Below, one piece after another: positions 26,334 through 34,347 of a stretch of DNA of 64,000 nucleotides (position 1 is its first letter; each line of letters begins with the position of its first letter). The translations under genes were made by a program, and so were the position numbers. The notes under the pieces were generated by a model. That model was not told where the DNA came from, ran no database searches, and worked only from the letters and a program-made list of their open reading frames with translations. Source of the DNA: Donghicola eburneus. GTDB lineage: Bacteria > Pseudomonadota > Alphaproteobacteria > Rhodobacterales > Rhodobacteraceae. Location: NCBI RefSeq assembly GCF_900115865.1, contig NZ_FOXY01000004.1:1-64000 (forward strand), given 5' to 3'.

Positions 26334-26842
26334 GAATTCTCCTCCCGCAGCGACAGGTATTGGCGTCGCATGTCGGGGTCCATCATAGCCTCGAGAACAG
26401 TACGAAAGCCAGCCACAGCTTCGGGACCCGCCGCACGGTAGGCTGCGCGCATACGCGCACGCTGCGCATCGGACAGCCTTTGCTCCAACCCCTCGCCTTC
26501 GGGCGTCAGATACAGGTGACGCTCGCGCTTGTCTTTCTCGCCCACACGCGACTCAACCAGCCCGTCCGCAATCAACGTGCGCAACACGCGGTTCAGCGAT
26601 TGCTTGGTCACGCCGAGGGTGTTCAACAGATTGTTAACAGTGGTCCCAGGGCTGCGGTTAATAAAGTGGATGGCGCGGTGATGGGCCCGCCCGTACTCCA
26701 TCCCACTCAGGATTCGGTCCGGATCTGCCGTAAACCCGCGATAAGCAAAGAACATTGCCTCGATGCCCTTGCGCAGTTGCTCATCGGTCAGAAACAGAAG
26801 GCTTTCGCCACTGTGTAAACCGGGATGTCCTCGCTCTTCCAT
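26330..26842 (-). CDS. petP: PetP-like MarR-family regulator
   Basis: A 170-residue MarR-type winged-helix protein. The DNA-binding part is ~65-135 (GTTVNNLLNTLGVTKQSLNRVL, then the wing RVGEKDKRERHLYLTPEG). The N-terminal LTDEQLRKGIEAMFFAYRGF is the dimer helix and resembles PetP of Rhodobacter. ATG 26842 is chosen; the same frame stays open upstream through the intergenic region and antisense to ilvE, which is not credible coding. It overlaps petR (ATGA). In R. capsulatus the pair lies next to petABC; here it is about 15 kb away. Confidence 0.87.
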   Translation of the reverse strand: MEERGHPGLHSGESLLFLTDEQLRKGIEAMFFAYRGFTADPDRILSGMEYGRAHHRAIHFINRSPGTTVNNLLNTLGVTKQSLNRVLRTLIADGLVESRVGEKDKRERHLYLTPEGEGLEQRLSDAQRARMRAAYRAAGPEAVAGFRTVLEAMMDPDMRRQYLSLREENS

Positions 26843-27007
26843 CGGAGTGCCCTCGCTTCCTTCGGTGTCCCCCGTTTTTAAGTCAGCCTTGTTGACATTC
26901 CAAGAGCAGACTGTTAGCGAATCCTCGAATTTGCGCAACTTTATGTCCGCATCGGACCAGACTAGCGCAATTTTCGCAAATTTCGTGCTGAGAGAAGGAT
27001 GCCGACG

Positions 27008-27877
27008 ATGGCTGGCGCATATGATGATCGTGACGGGAAAATCTGGCTGGACGGCCAGCTTGTGGAATGGCGTGATGCGAACGTCCACATTCTGAGCCAC
27101 GCCCTGCACTATGCGTCCTCGGTGTTCGAGGGCGAGCGCTGCTACAACGGCAAAATCTTCAAATCGATCGAGCACTCGGAGCGTTTGCTTGCGTCCGGCG
27201 GCTTGCTCGACATGCCGATCCCCTACACCGTTGAGCAGATCGAAGAAGCCAAGAAAGCGGTTCTCGAAGCGAACGGCCTGACCGACGCTTATGTGCGCGT
27301 TGTTGCATGGCGCGGCGCGGGCGAAGACATGGGTGTCGCATCCTCGAAAAACCCTGTGCGCATGGCAGTTGCCGCTTGGGAATGGGGTGCCTACTACGGC
27401 GACGCCAAAATGCAGGGCGCGAAACTCGACATCGCCAAGTGGAAGCGCCCCTCGCCTGAAACCATCCCCACCGCTGCCAAGGCGGCCGGTCTTTACATGA
27501 TCTGCACCATGTCCAAGCACGCCGCCGAGGCTAAAGGTTGCTCGGATGCGCTGTTCATGGACTACCGTGGCTACGTGGCCGAAGCGACCGGCGCGAACAT
27601 CTTCTTCGTCAAGGACGGCGAAGTGCACACACCGATCCCGGACGCGATCCTGAACGGCATCACCCGTCAGACCGTCATCGACATGCTCAAAGCCAAGGGC
27701 ATCACCGTGCACGAACGCCGCATCATGCCCGAAGAGCTAGCCGATTTCGAACAGTGCTGGCTGACCGGCACGGCTGCCGAAGTGACCCCCGTGGGCCAGA
27801 TCGGTGACTACACCTTCACCGTTGGCGACATCACGCGCAACATCGCCGAAGAGTACGAAGCTCTGGTGCGTAGCTGA
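27008..27877 (+). CDS. ilvE: Branched-chain amino acid aminotransferase
   Basis: A 289-residue fold-type IV PLP aminotransferase for the last step of Leu, Ile and Val synthesis and the first of their breakdown. GKIWLDGQLVEWRDANVHILSHALHYASSVFEGERCY is the typical N-terminus. The PLP Lys lies in AAKAAGLYMICTMSKHAA, and MDYRGYVAEATGANIFFVKDG is the family signature. ATG 27008 has AGAAGG 8 bases upstream; the ATG 9 bases earlier sits on top of that site. It is divergent from petP with 165 bases between. Confidence 0.94.
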   Translation: MAGAYDDRDGKIWLDGQLVEWRDANVHILSHALHYASSVFEGERCYNGKIFKSIEHSERLLASGGLLDMPIPYTVEQIEEAKKAVLEANGLTDAYVRVVAWRGAGEDMGVASSKNPVRMAVAAWEWGAYYGDAKMQGAKLDIAKWKRPSPETIPTAAKAAGLYMICTMSKHAAEAKGCSDALFMDYRGYVAEATGANIFFVKDGEVHTPIPDAILNGITRQTVIDMLKAKGITVHERRIMPEELADFEQCWLTGTAAEVTPVGQIGDYTFTVGDITRNIAEEYEALVRS

Positions 27878-27880
27878 TCC

Positions 27881-27902
27881 GTCATGGCCCCACGGCCATG
27901 AC
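27881..27902 (+). other. 9-bp hairpin directly after ilvE
   Basis: GTCATGGCC pairs perfectly with GGCCATGAC around CCAC. It starts 4 bases after the ilvE stop and is followed at once by a second, terminator-like hairpin. Confidence 0.6.
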
Positions 27903-27903
27903 A

Positions 27904-27949
27904 GCGCCCGCCAAGCCTGCCCTTGCGGCAGAGCGCGGCGGGCGCTTTT
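27904..27949 (+). terminator. Terminator of ilvE
   Basis: GCGCCCGCC at 27904-27912 pairs with GGCGGGCGC at 27937-27945, followed by TTTTCGTTT. The inner loop holds a further TGC/GCA stem. Confidence 0.8.
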
Positions 27950-27996
27950 CGTTTCTGGGCTAGCCCCCGCCCGCAAAACCACTAGATTGCACCGCC

Positions 27997-29049
27997 ATGA
28001 AGCTGACCCTGAACGCCCTCACCGACCTGCGCGACCTGCCGTATGACACCATCATCGACGCCCGCGCCCCTGCCGAATTCGCCGAGGATCACCTACCCGG
28101 CGCAATCAACCTACCTGTCCTTGATGACGAGGAGCGGGCCCGCGTGGGCACAATCTACAAGCAGGTCAGCCCTTTTGACGCACGCAAGATCGGGGGCGCA
28201 TTGGTCGCCAAAAACGTCGCCCGCCATCTTGAGGAAAAGCTTCACGATTACCAAGGCGGCTGGCGTCCGCTGGTCTATTGCTGGCGTGGCGGTCAGCGCT
28301 CTGGCTCGTTCGCGACAATCCTGTCGCAGGTCGGCTGGCGCGTCGGTCTGATTGATGGGGGCTACAAAAGCTACCGCCGTTTGATCGTCAAAAGCATGCA
28401 CGACGAGCCGATCCCTCACAAATTCATCTTGATCGATGGCCCCACGGGCACGGCAAAAACGGATCTTTTGGCGCATCTGAAATCCGCTGGCGCGCAGGTC
28501 ATCGACCTCGAAGGCATCTACGCTCACCGTGGATCGCTGCTTGGTGCCGTTGGCCACCCCCAACCCAGCCAAAAGAAGGCAGAGGGCGAACTGGCTATGC
28601 AGCTCGCGCACCTTGATCCCTCAAAGCCCGTGTATGTCGAGGCCGAGTCCAGCCGCATTGGCGACCGCCTCGTGCCCCCGTCGGTCTGGACCGCCATGTG
28701 CGCAGCCCCGCGGATTCGTATTGACGCCAGCATTCCCGCCCGCGCTGAATATCTGACCCGTGCCTATGCCGATCTAATCGACGACCCAGAGGCCCTGATG
28801 GCACGGATGGAGCCCCTTCGGAGCTTCCAAAGCCGCGAGCTGGTCGACCACTGGATGGAGCTGGCCAAGGTTGGCGCCTTTAGCACGCTCGCGGCTGAGT
28901 TGATGGAGCAGCACTACGACAGCCGCTACGAAAAATCCGCAAACCGCTATCCGCACACTCTGCTGGGCCGGATTCACCTTGGCGATGCGATTGACACCGC
29001 CGCGCTGGACCGCGCCGCTGAGCAATGCCTGAGCCTTAGCGCAGAGTAA
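27997..29049 (+). CDS. mnmH: tRNA 2-selenouridine synthase
   Basis: A 350-residue MnmH (SelU, YbbB) enzyme. It replaces sulfur by selenium at the wobble 2-thiouridine of Lys, Glu and Gln tRNAs, through a geranylated intermediate. The N-terminal rhodanese domain (~5-125) carries Cys95 in YCWRGGQRSGS. The P-loop GPTGTAKT (~148-155) starts the C-terminal ATPase-like part, followed by DLEGIYAHRGSLLG, a family signature. It converges with the selD fusion and overlaps it by 14 bases. SelD supplies the selenophosphate. The geranyl donor can come from IspA, encoded upstream. Confidence 0.94.
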   Translation: MKLTLNALTDLRDLPYDTIIDARAPAEFAEDHLPGAINLPVLDDEERARVGTIYKQVSPFDARKIGGALVAKNVARHLEEKLHDYQGGWRPLVYCWRGGQRSGSFATILSQVGWRVGLIDGGYKSYRRLIVKSMHDEPIPHKFILIDGPTGTAKTDLLAHLKSAGAQVIDLEGIYAHRGSLLGAVGHPQPSQKKAEGELAMQLAHLDPSKPVYVEAESSRIGDRLVPPSVWTAMCAAPRIRIDASIPARAEYLTRAYADLIDDPEALMARMEPLRSFQSRELVDHWMELAKVGAFSTLAAELMEQHYDSRYEKSANRYPHTLLGRIHLGDAIDTAALDRAAEQCLSLSAE

Positions 29050-31186
29050 TCCGCGCAGGTCCCGCGACGCATTCCCCAATCACTGCGGGCTGTGCGCCGG
29101 TGGCCTTCAATACCGCGATCAAGGCTGGCACATCGCTCTGTGGTACCGCAGCTAGGAACCCGCCCGCCGTCTGGGGGTCGTACAGGATCTCGGCCTCTGG
29201 GGGGATCAGTCCATCAATCGGCGCCGCAGTCCTATTCAGATCATGCAGGCTCGATTTCTGCCCCCGCGCCAGCAACTCCCGCGCGCCAGAATAGGCGGGC
29301 ACTGCAGACAGGTCGATCACCGCGCCGCACCTGCTCGCCTCTAGCATCTCGCCCAAATGCCCCCCCAAACCAAAACCGGTCACGTCGGTCAAAGCATGCA
29401 CACCATGCAGCGCGTTTGCCTCTGCCGTACGGGGTTCGACCTGCGCCCTGAGCAGCGCGGCCACATCGCGCCCATCAGCCGCCAGCTGCATCTCGGCCGC
29501 CATGATCACCCCCGACCCCAACGGCCGCGTCAGGATGAGTGCATCGCCAACTTGTGCCCCTGCCTTGGTCCGCGCAGGACCATCGAGAATGCCGGTCAAC
29601 GTCAAACCTAGAGACAGTTCCGCCCCCAGTGTCGTATGCCCGCCCGCCAACGCCGCACCGCATTCCGCCAGAGCGCCGGTGATGCCTTCCATCACTTCGG
29701 CCAGCCGCCGCTCTTGCAGGCGCGGGGACATACGCGGAAGCGTCAAGTTGACCAAGGCCGTTTGGGGCCGCGCGCCCATGGCAAAGATATCGCCCAAAGC
29801 GTGGATGGTCGTGATGCGGGCAAAGACCTTTGGGTCCTCCCAAAACGCGCGCAGATGGTCAGTGGTGATCACTTGGGTGACCTCGCCCATCTGGACAATT
29901 GCCGCATCATCCCCTGGCCCCGTGACCAAATCGGGATGGCTGGTCGGCGTCACATTTGCCAAGGCCGCGCGCAGGGGGCCCGCGGCGACCTTGGCTCCGC
30001 AGCCACCGCACAGGGGTTTGCCGCCACCCAATTCCTCTCGCACGCCATCAGCGACCTGCGCAGGTACAGCAGGGCCTGCCATCCGCTTCAAATCGCGGAA
30101 CATGTTCATGAATTTCTGGTCGATGTGGTCCTTCCATTTCCACATCAAGGCACCTTGCGGCCCAAACCCGCCCTTGTCCGCCAAAGCCCGCTTATCTCCC
30201 AGCGAAATCAACTTCAGAAATGTCTTCTGCGGGCGAAACGCTTTTACCTGACCGGCCCCCAAGGCCGCCTTCAGGTTATTTAGAAGTATGGGCGCGGCGC
30301 GGACCGCGTAGACCCCTGCTTTGGGCCGCGGACTGGGATCCTGATGGCAGCAATCCCCGCAAGCGTAGACATTTGGATTGCTCGTTCGCAGATGCGCATC
30401 CACACGAATAAAGCCCCGCTCCAATGCCAATCCAGTCTGTGCCAGCCAGTCATGCGGGCGCGCGCCAGCCGCGCCTACGGTCATGTCCGCAGGAACGCGC
30501 GTGTCGTCGTCTAGCAGAACACAGTCGGATTGCACCTGAGCGATGTTCGCCTGTTCGTGCAATGCAACGCCCCAACGCTCTAGCTCTTTGCGTAGAATGC
30601 GTTGATGACGATCAGATTGCTCAGCAAGAACCGCCCCACGCTCGATCAAGGATACTCGCCCTCGGGAGCCCAAGGCATGGGACATCGCCATGGACAGCTC
30701 GACACCGGCCAATCCGCCCCCAATGACCGCCACATCGCCACCGCCTCGTTCCAAGAAATCCGCCCACTCGGCCGAGTAGCGTCCCAATGGCTTCGCTGCG
30801 ACGCCGTGTTCGGAAAACCCCGGAATCGCAGGCATGTCAGAGGTGATCCCCACATCGACAGAGGCGACATCATACGGCACCGCACCATAGCCTTCGACCG
30901 TGACGACCTGTTCAGAGAGGTCCATTGCCACCGCCCGCCCTTGGATCAGGCGCGCGCCCGCGAACCGCGCCAAGCGCACCAGATCAATATCCAGCTCTTC
31001 GCGTGAGTAATGGCCCGCAATATGCCCGGGCAGCATACCGGTATAAGGTGCTGCCGCCTGCGGGTCGATCACTGTCAGCCGAACGCCCGGAAGCGGGTTC
31101 ATCCCCCACATCCGCAGCACCAAGGCATGGGCATGCCCCCCGCCAACAAAAACCAGATCGCGGGTGTCAGGCAGCGATGTCAGCAA
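29036..31186 (-). CDS. selD: FAD-dependent oxidoreductase fused to selenophosphate synthase
   Basis: A 716-residue fusion. Residues ~1-365 form an NDH-2-like pyridine-nucleotide oxidoreductase (FVGGGHAHALVL at 13-24; a second dinucleotide site VAVIGGGLAGVEL; YACGDCCHQ). Residues ~385-716 form SelD, making selenophosphate from selenide and ATP. The catalytic Cys-Gly-Cys-Lys of E. coli SelD becomes Cys396-Gly-Ala-Lys399, keeping the essential Cys and Lys. DDAAIV, TTDHLRAFWEDP and AGGHTT bind Mg-ATP. The start is a TTG at 31186, 3 bases after the phaG stop, with AGAGGG inside the end of phaG, so it is probably read from the pha transcript. The oxidoreductase part may reduce a selenium donor (inference). 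Confidence 0.93.
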   Translation of the reverse strand: MLTSLPDTRDLVFVGGGHAHALVLRMWGMNPLPGVRLTVIDPQAAAPYTGMLPGHIAGHYSREELDIDLVRLARFAGARLIQGRAVAMDLSEQVVTVEGYGAVPYDVASVDVGITSDMPAIPGFSEHGVAAKPLGRYSAEWADFLERGGGDVAVIGGGLAGVELSMAMSHALGSRGRVSLIERGAVLAEQSDRHQRILRKELERWGVALHEQANIAQVQSDCVLLDDDTRVPADMTVGAAGARPHDWLAQTGLALERGFIRVDAHLRTSNPNVYACGDCCHQDPSPRPKAGVYAVRAAPILLNNLKAALGAGQVKAFRPQKTFLKLISLGDKRALADKGGFGPQGALMWKWKDHIDQKFMNMFRDLKRMAGPAVPAQVADGVREELGGGKPLCGGCGAKVAAGPLRAALANVTPTSHPDLVTGPGDDAAIVQMGEVTQVITTDHLRAFWEDPKVFARITTIHALGDIFAMGARPQTALVNLTLPRMSPRLQERRLAEVMEGITGALAECGAALAGGHTTLGAELSLGLTLTGILDGPARTKAGAQVGDALILTRPLGSGVIMAAEMQLAADGRDVAALLRAQVEPRTAEANALHGVHALTDVTGFGLGGHLGEMLEASRCGAVIDLSAVPAYSGARELLARGQKSSLHDLNRTAAPIDGLIPPEAEILYDPQTAGGFLAAVPQSDVPALIAVLKATGAQPAVIGECVAGPARITLR

Positions 31187-31189
31187 GGA

Positions 31190-31573
31190 TCAGCCCTCTT
31201 GGGTTTTCTCCGGCTCGGGGCTCCACTCGGGACGCTCCAAGGTGGCCCAGTTCGTGTCACCATTCGGCTCGGGCAGTTCTTCCTCAAGCTCGTGACGGTG
31301 CAAATAGGCCTTGGAAATGAAATTGGCGGTAATCGGCGCGGTGATAAACAAGAAAAGCGTGATCAGCAGTTCGTGCAACGAGCCATGCTCTTCGAAGGCA
31401 AAGGAATAGATCACCGACGCGATCAGAACGCCGCCAACCCCAAGCGTGGTCGCTTTGGTTGGGGCGTGCAGACGCGCCATGGGGTGATCCAGCTTGATCA
31501 GGCCAAAGCTGCCTACAAGGCCAAAGAATCCAGCAATGACCAAACAGGCCGCGATGATGATTTCTACAACCAT
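31190..31573 (-). CDS. phaG: Mrp/Pha antiporter subunit G
   Basis: A 127-residue membrane protein, three helices in the N-terminal ~95 residues and a charged tail. KLDHPMARLHAPTKATTLGVGGVLIAS is the MnhG/PhaG signature. ATG 31573 has AAGGGG 8 bases upstream; the in-frame TTG 6 bases earlier is too close to it. Last pha gene, 3 bases before the selD start. Confidence 0.93.
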   Translation of the reverse strand: MVVEIIIAACLVIAGFFGLVGSFGLIKLDHPMARLHAPTKATTLGVGGVLIASVIYSFAFEEHGSLHELLITLFLFITAPITANFISKAYLHRHELEEELPEPNGDTNWATLERPEWSPEPEKTQEG

Positions 31574-31585
31574 ATCCAATGCCCC

Positions 31586-31858
31586 TTATTCGATGATGTT
31601 GCCGCGCAGCATAAAGCGCGCGTAGGCCACGGTGCCCACAAAACCCAGCATCGCCACGACCATTGCCGCTTCGAAGAAGATTTCGGTGCCTTGCTGGATG
31701 CCCTGCAGAACCAGAATGGCGATGGCGTTGATCACCATCGTATCCAGCGCCAGAACGCGATCCCCAACCCCGGGGGCAAAGATCACGCGATAGAGCGTCA
31801 GCAGCAGGCCGAGGCCAAAGCAAATGAAGGCGAAATCGAGAGCGTAAGAAATGATCAT
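31586..31858 (-). CDS. phaF: Mrp/Pha antiporter subunit F
   Basis: A 90-residue, three-helix MnhF/PhaF protein. The conserved stretch GDRVLALDTMVINAIAILVL lies at ~31-50. It starts inside the phaE stop (ATGA overlap) and ends 12 bases before phaG's start. The Mrp complex works as one hetero-oligomer in the inner membrane, and F is a required small subunit. Confidence 0.93.
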   Translation of the reverse strand: MIISYALDFAFICFGLGLLLTLYRVIFAPGVGDRVLALDTMVINAIAILVLQGIQQGTEIFFEAAMVVAMLGFVGTVAYARFMLRGNIIE

Positions 31859-32346
31859 TCGAAAATCTCCTTCAAGCGAGCCTCGTAGCGGGATTTGATG
31901 TCGTCACGAACGGCATCCGGATCGGGCGCGTCCAGACAATGAACGAGCAGCGCGCTGCCCTGAGCAGACACATCAGCGGTCACTGTGCCGGGCGTCATGG
32001 TGATGGTACCCGCAAGAACCGTGATCGCTTCGGGCGTTTTCAAATCCAGCGGAACCGTAACCCAAGCGGGCTTGCGCGCTGCGTTGGATTTGAACAGGAC
32101 GATCAGAGCCACGTCGATGTTCGATTTGACGATATCATACAGGACGATCAGCACGTAGGCCGCAATCTTGATCGGATGCTTCAGAACGGGACGATCCGGC
32201 CAGTATGCTGCTGTGATGATCGGGATAAAGATACCCAAGATCAGGCCCACAATGAACACGCCCGGACCGGCAGTGTTATCGAGCAGCATCCAGACCAGTG
32301 TGAGCAGAGCCGTCAGATAGGGGTGTGGAAAGATACGTTTCAGCAT
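31855..32346 (-). CDS. phaE: Mrp/Pha antiporter subunit E
   Basis: A 163-residue MnhE/PhaE subunit with two or three N-terminal helices and a soluble C-terminal part. ETPEAITVLAGTITMTPGTVTADVS-type sequence (here TPEAITVLAGTITMTPGTVT) is the family signature. Overlaps phaD (ATGA) at its start and phaF (ATGA) at its end. Confidence 0.93.
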   Translation of the reverse strand: MLKRIFPHPYLTALLTLVWMLLDNTAGPGVFIVGLILGIFIPIITAAYWPDRPVLKHPIKIAAYVLIVLYDIVKSNIDVALIVLFKSNAARKPAWVTVPLDLKTPEAITVLAGTITMTPGTVTADVSAQGSALLVHCLDAPDPDAVRDDIKSRYEARLKEIFE

Positions 32347-33992
32347 CAGTGGGACTCCCCTGCATGGCCGTCAGTGGCCTCTTGCGGATGATCGGTGCCA
32401 TGTTCGCCGCCCTCGGTCTGAAGCAAATGCTCGTCCACCGGCGCGTGACCGCTGCCATCCTTTTCGTGCGCCATGCTCTCTTCCATCGTGTTGTTGATGA
32501 CGGCAGAGATATAGGCATCCGTGTCATAGAGTTGCTCTGCGGTGGCGATGGCAAAGCGGTGCATCGGCCCCGCCAGAACAGTCATCGCAACAATCCCAGC
32601 CATCAGAGCCCCAATGGCGACAAAGGCCAAGGGCTGACGGGGATGTTCATAAGCAGGCGCGTCGGTTTCGGGCAGGCCGTAGCCCTTCCAGAACACCAGC
32701 GAACCGGCGCGACCAAAGCCCATGATCGCGATCAACGAGGTGATGAGAATCGCGCCCCAAAGCCACCAGTTGCCCACAGCAGCATCGAGGATCAGCAGCT
32801 TACCCAAGAAGCCGGACAGCGGCGGCATCCCCGCCATCGCAATCGCGGCGGCGAAATAAAATGCAGCAACCAAACCATTCTGCGGCATCGGGCGATCTTC
32901 GCGGATGGTGTCCTGCCACTGTGGCCGGCGGGAGACGATCAAATCGACGATCAGGAACAGCGCTGCAGTCGCCAGCGTCGAATGCACCACGTAGTAAATC
33001 GCGGCGGCAGTTGCTTCGGGAGTGAACAGCGCGATCGCGATCAGCAGGGTACCGACCGAACCGATGGCAGCGTAAGCCACCATCTTGGACAGCGATTTGG
33101 CCCCCAGAATACCGATCATGCCAACAGCAAGCGAAATAACGATCACAGGCAAGAGCCAGACATCATAGCTGCCTGCAATTGCGGGCGAGTCCTGCGGGAA
33201 GGCCAGCGTGAACATGCGCAAAATCGCGTAGGCGCCAACCTTGGTCATGATCGCGAACAAGGCAGCCACAGGCGCGGGACCCGCAGCATAGCTTTCGGGC
33301 AGCCAGAAGTGCAGTGGCAGGATCGCAGCTTTGACCGCGAAGACCATCAGCGCCATGACCACACCGACGCGCAAGAGCGCTGTGTGCTCCGGCTCTAGCA
33401 CAGCAATGCGGGCTGCCATGTCTGCCATGTTCAGCGTGCCAGTGACGTTATACAGCGTCCCCAAAGCAAACAGGAACAGGGTCGATCCCAGCAGGTTGTA
33501 AATCACGTATTGCGTACCTGCCTGTAGACGGCGCGTCCCCCCGCCAAAGGTCATCAGACCATAGCTGGCGATCAGCAAGATCTCGAAGAAAACGAACAGG
33601 TTGAACGCGTCGCCCGTCATAAAGGCGCCGATCACGCCCATCAGCTGGAACTGGAAAAGCGCATGGAAATGCTTGCCGCGTTTGTCCCAGTCGGACCCAA
33701 TGGCATACAGCATGACGCACATTGCCAACACCGCAGTCAGCAGCACCATCAACGCGGACAACCGGTCCAGCATGATGACAATGCCAAAGGGCGCAGGCCA
33801 TGCCCCCAGCTCGTAAACCCAGATATCCCCGCTTTGGGCATAGACAAACAGGCCGAGCGCGTTGATTAGCAGCAAGGACAGTCCGACCAGCGAGAAGACC
33901 CGCTGCAGCGCCACTTGATGGCGAACGGACAGAACAATGAATGCGCCGAGAAGGGTCGGCAGCAGGATCGGCGTAATGATCCAGTGGCTCAT
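32346..33992 (-). CDS. phaD: Mrp/Pha antiporter subunit D
   Basis: A 548-residue polytopic subunit related to NuoM/NuoN of complex I, with about 14 helices. The proton-channel Glu and Lys of this superfamily are visible in FFEILLIASYGLMTFGG and in AVKAAILPLHFWLPESYAAGPAPVAALFA. After the last helix comes a hydrophilic His/Glu-rich tail of ~50 residues (…HEKDGSGHAPVDEHLLQTEGG), longer than usual for MnhD. It overlaps phaC and phaE by 4 bases each (ATGA). Confidence 0.94.
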   Translation of the reverse strand: MSHWIITPILLPTLLGAFIVLSVRHQVALQRVFSLVGLSLLLINALGLFVYAQSGDIWVYELGAWPAPFGIVIMLDRLSALMVLLTAVLAMCVMLYAIGSDWDKRGKHFHALFQFQLMGVIGAFMTGDAFNLFVFFEILLIASYGLMTFGGGTRRLQAGTQYVIYNLLGSTLFLFALGTLYNVTGTLNMADMAARIAVLEPEHTALLRVGVVMALMVFAVKAAILPLHFWLPESYAAGPAPVAALFAIMTKVGAYAILRMFTLAFPQDSPAIAGSYDVWLLPVIVISLAVGMIGILGAKSLSKMVAYAAIGSVGTLLIAIALFTPEATAAAIYYVVHSTLATAALFLIVDLIVSRRPQWQDTIREDRPMPQNGLVAAFYFAAAIAMAGMPPLSGFLGKLLILDAAVGNWWLWGAILITSLIAIMGFGRAGSLVFWKGYGLPETDAPAYEHPRQPLAFVAIGALMAGIVAMTVLAGPMHRFAIATAEQLYDTDAYISAVINNTMEESMAHEKDGSGHAPVDEHLLQTEGGEHGTDHPQEATDGHAGESH

Positions 33993-34345
33993 GCCCGGTC
34001 CTCCGATGCGTCGTCGTCTTGCATGTCGATCTTGTCATGGCCGCCCGACAAATACGCCGCGAGGGCGATCATCAGAACGACGGCAGTCATGCCGAAACCG
34101 ATCACGATGGCAGTCAGAACCAGCGCCTGCGGCAGCGGGTCCGTGTAGGTATAGTCTCCGTATCCTTGCAGCACGGGCGGCGCGCCCACAATCAAGCGAC
34201 CGGTCGAGAACAGGTAGATGTTCACAGCATAGGATAGGAAAGAGGTTCCCAGAATGACCGGGAACGTCCGGAAGCGCAGGATCAGATAGATCCCTGCTGC
34301 GGTCAGCACACCGATGGCGCTCGCGACAAGAAACTCGATGGTCAT
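33989..34345 (-). CDS. phaC: Mrp/Pha antiporter subunit C
   Basis: A 118-residue, three-helix subunit related to NuoK. LGTSFLSYAVNIYLFSTGRL and PLPQALVLTAIVIGFGMTAVVLMIALAAY are the MnhC/PhaC signatures. It sits 2 bases after phaAB and overlaps phaD. This symbol also names a polyhydroxyalkanoate synthase in other bacteria; this gene is the antiporter subunit. Confidence 0.93.
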   Translation of the reverse strand: MTIEFLVASAIGVLTAAGIYLILRFRTFPVILGTSFLSYAVNIYLFSTGRLIVGAPPVLQGYGDYTYTDPLPQALVLTAIVIGFGMTAVVLMIALAAYLSGGHDKIDMQDDDASEDRA

Positions 34346-34347
34346 AG

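Noticed and set aside
26843-27712. Upstream extension of petP giving a 460-residue protein
   Set aside because: The added part is antisense to ilvE. The MarR domain is complete from ATG 26842.
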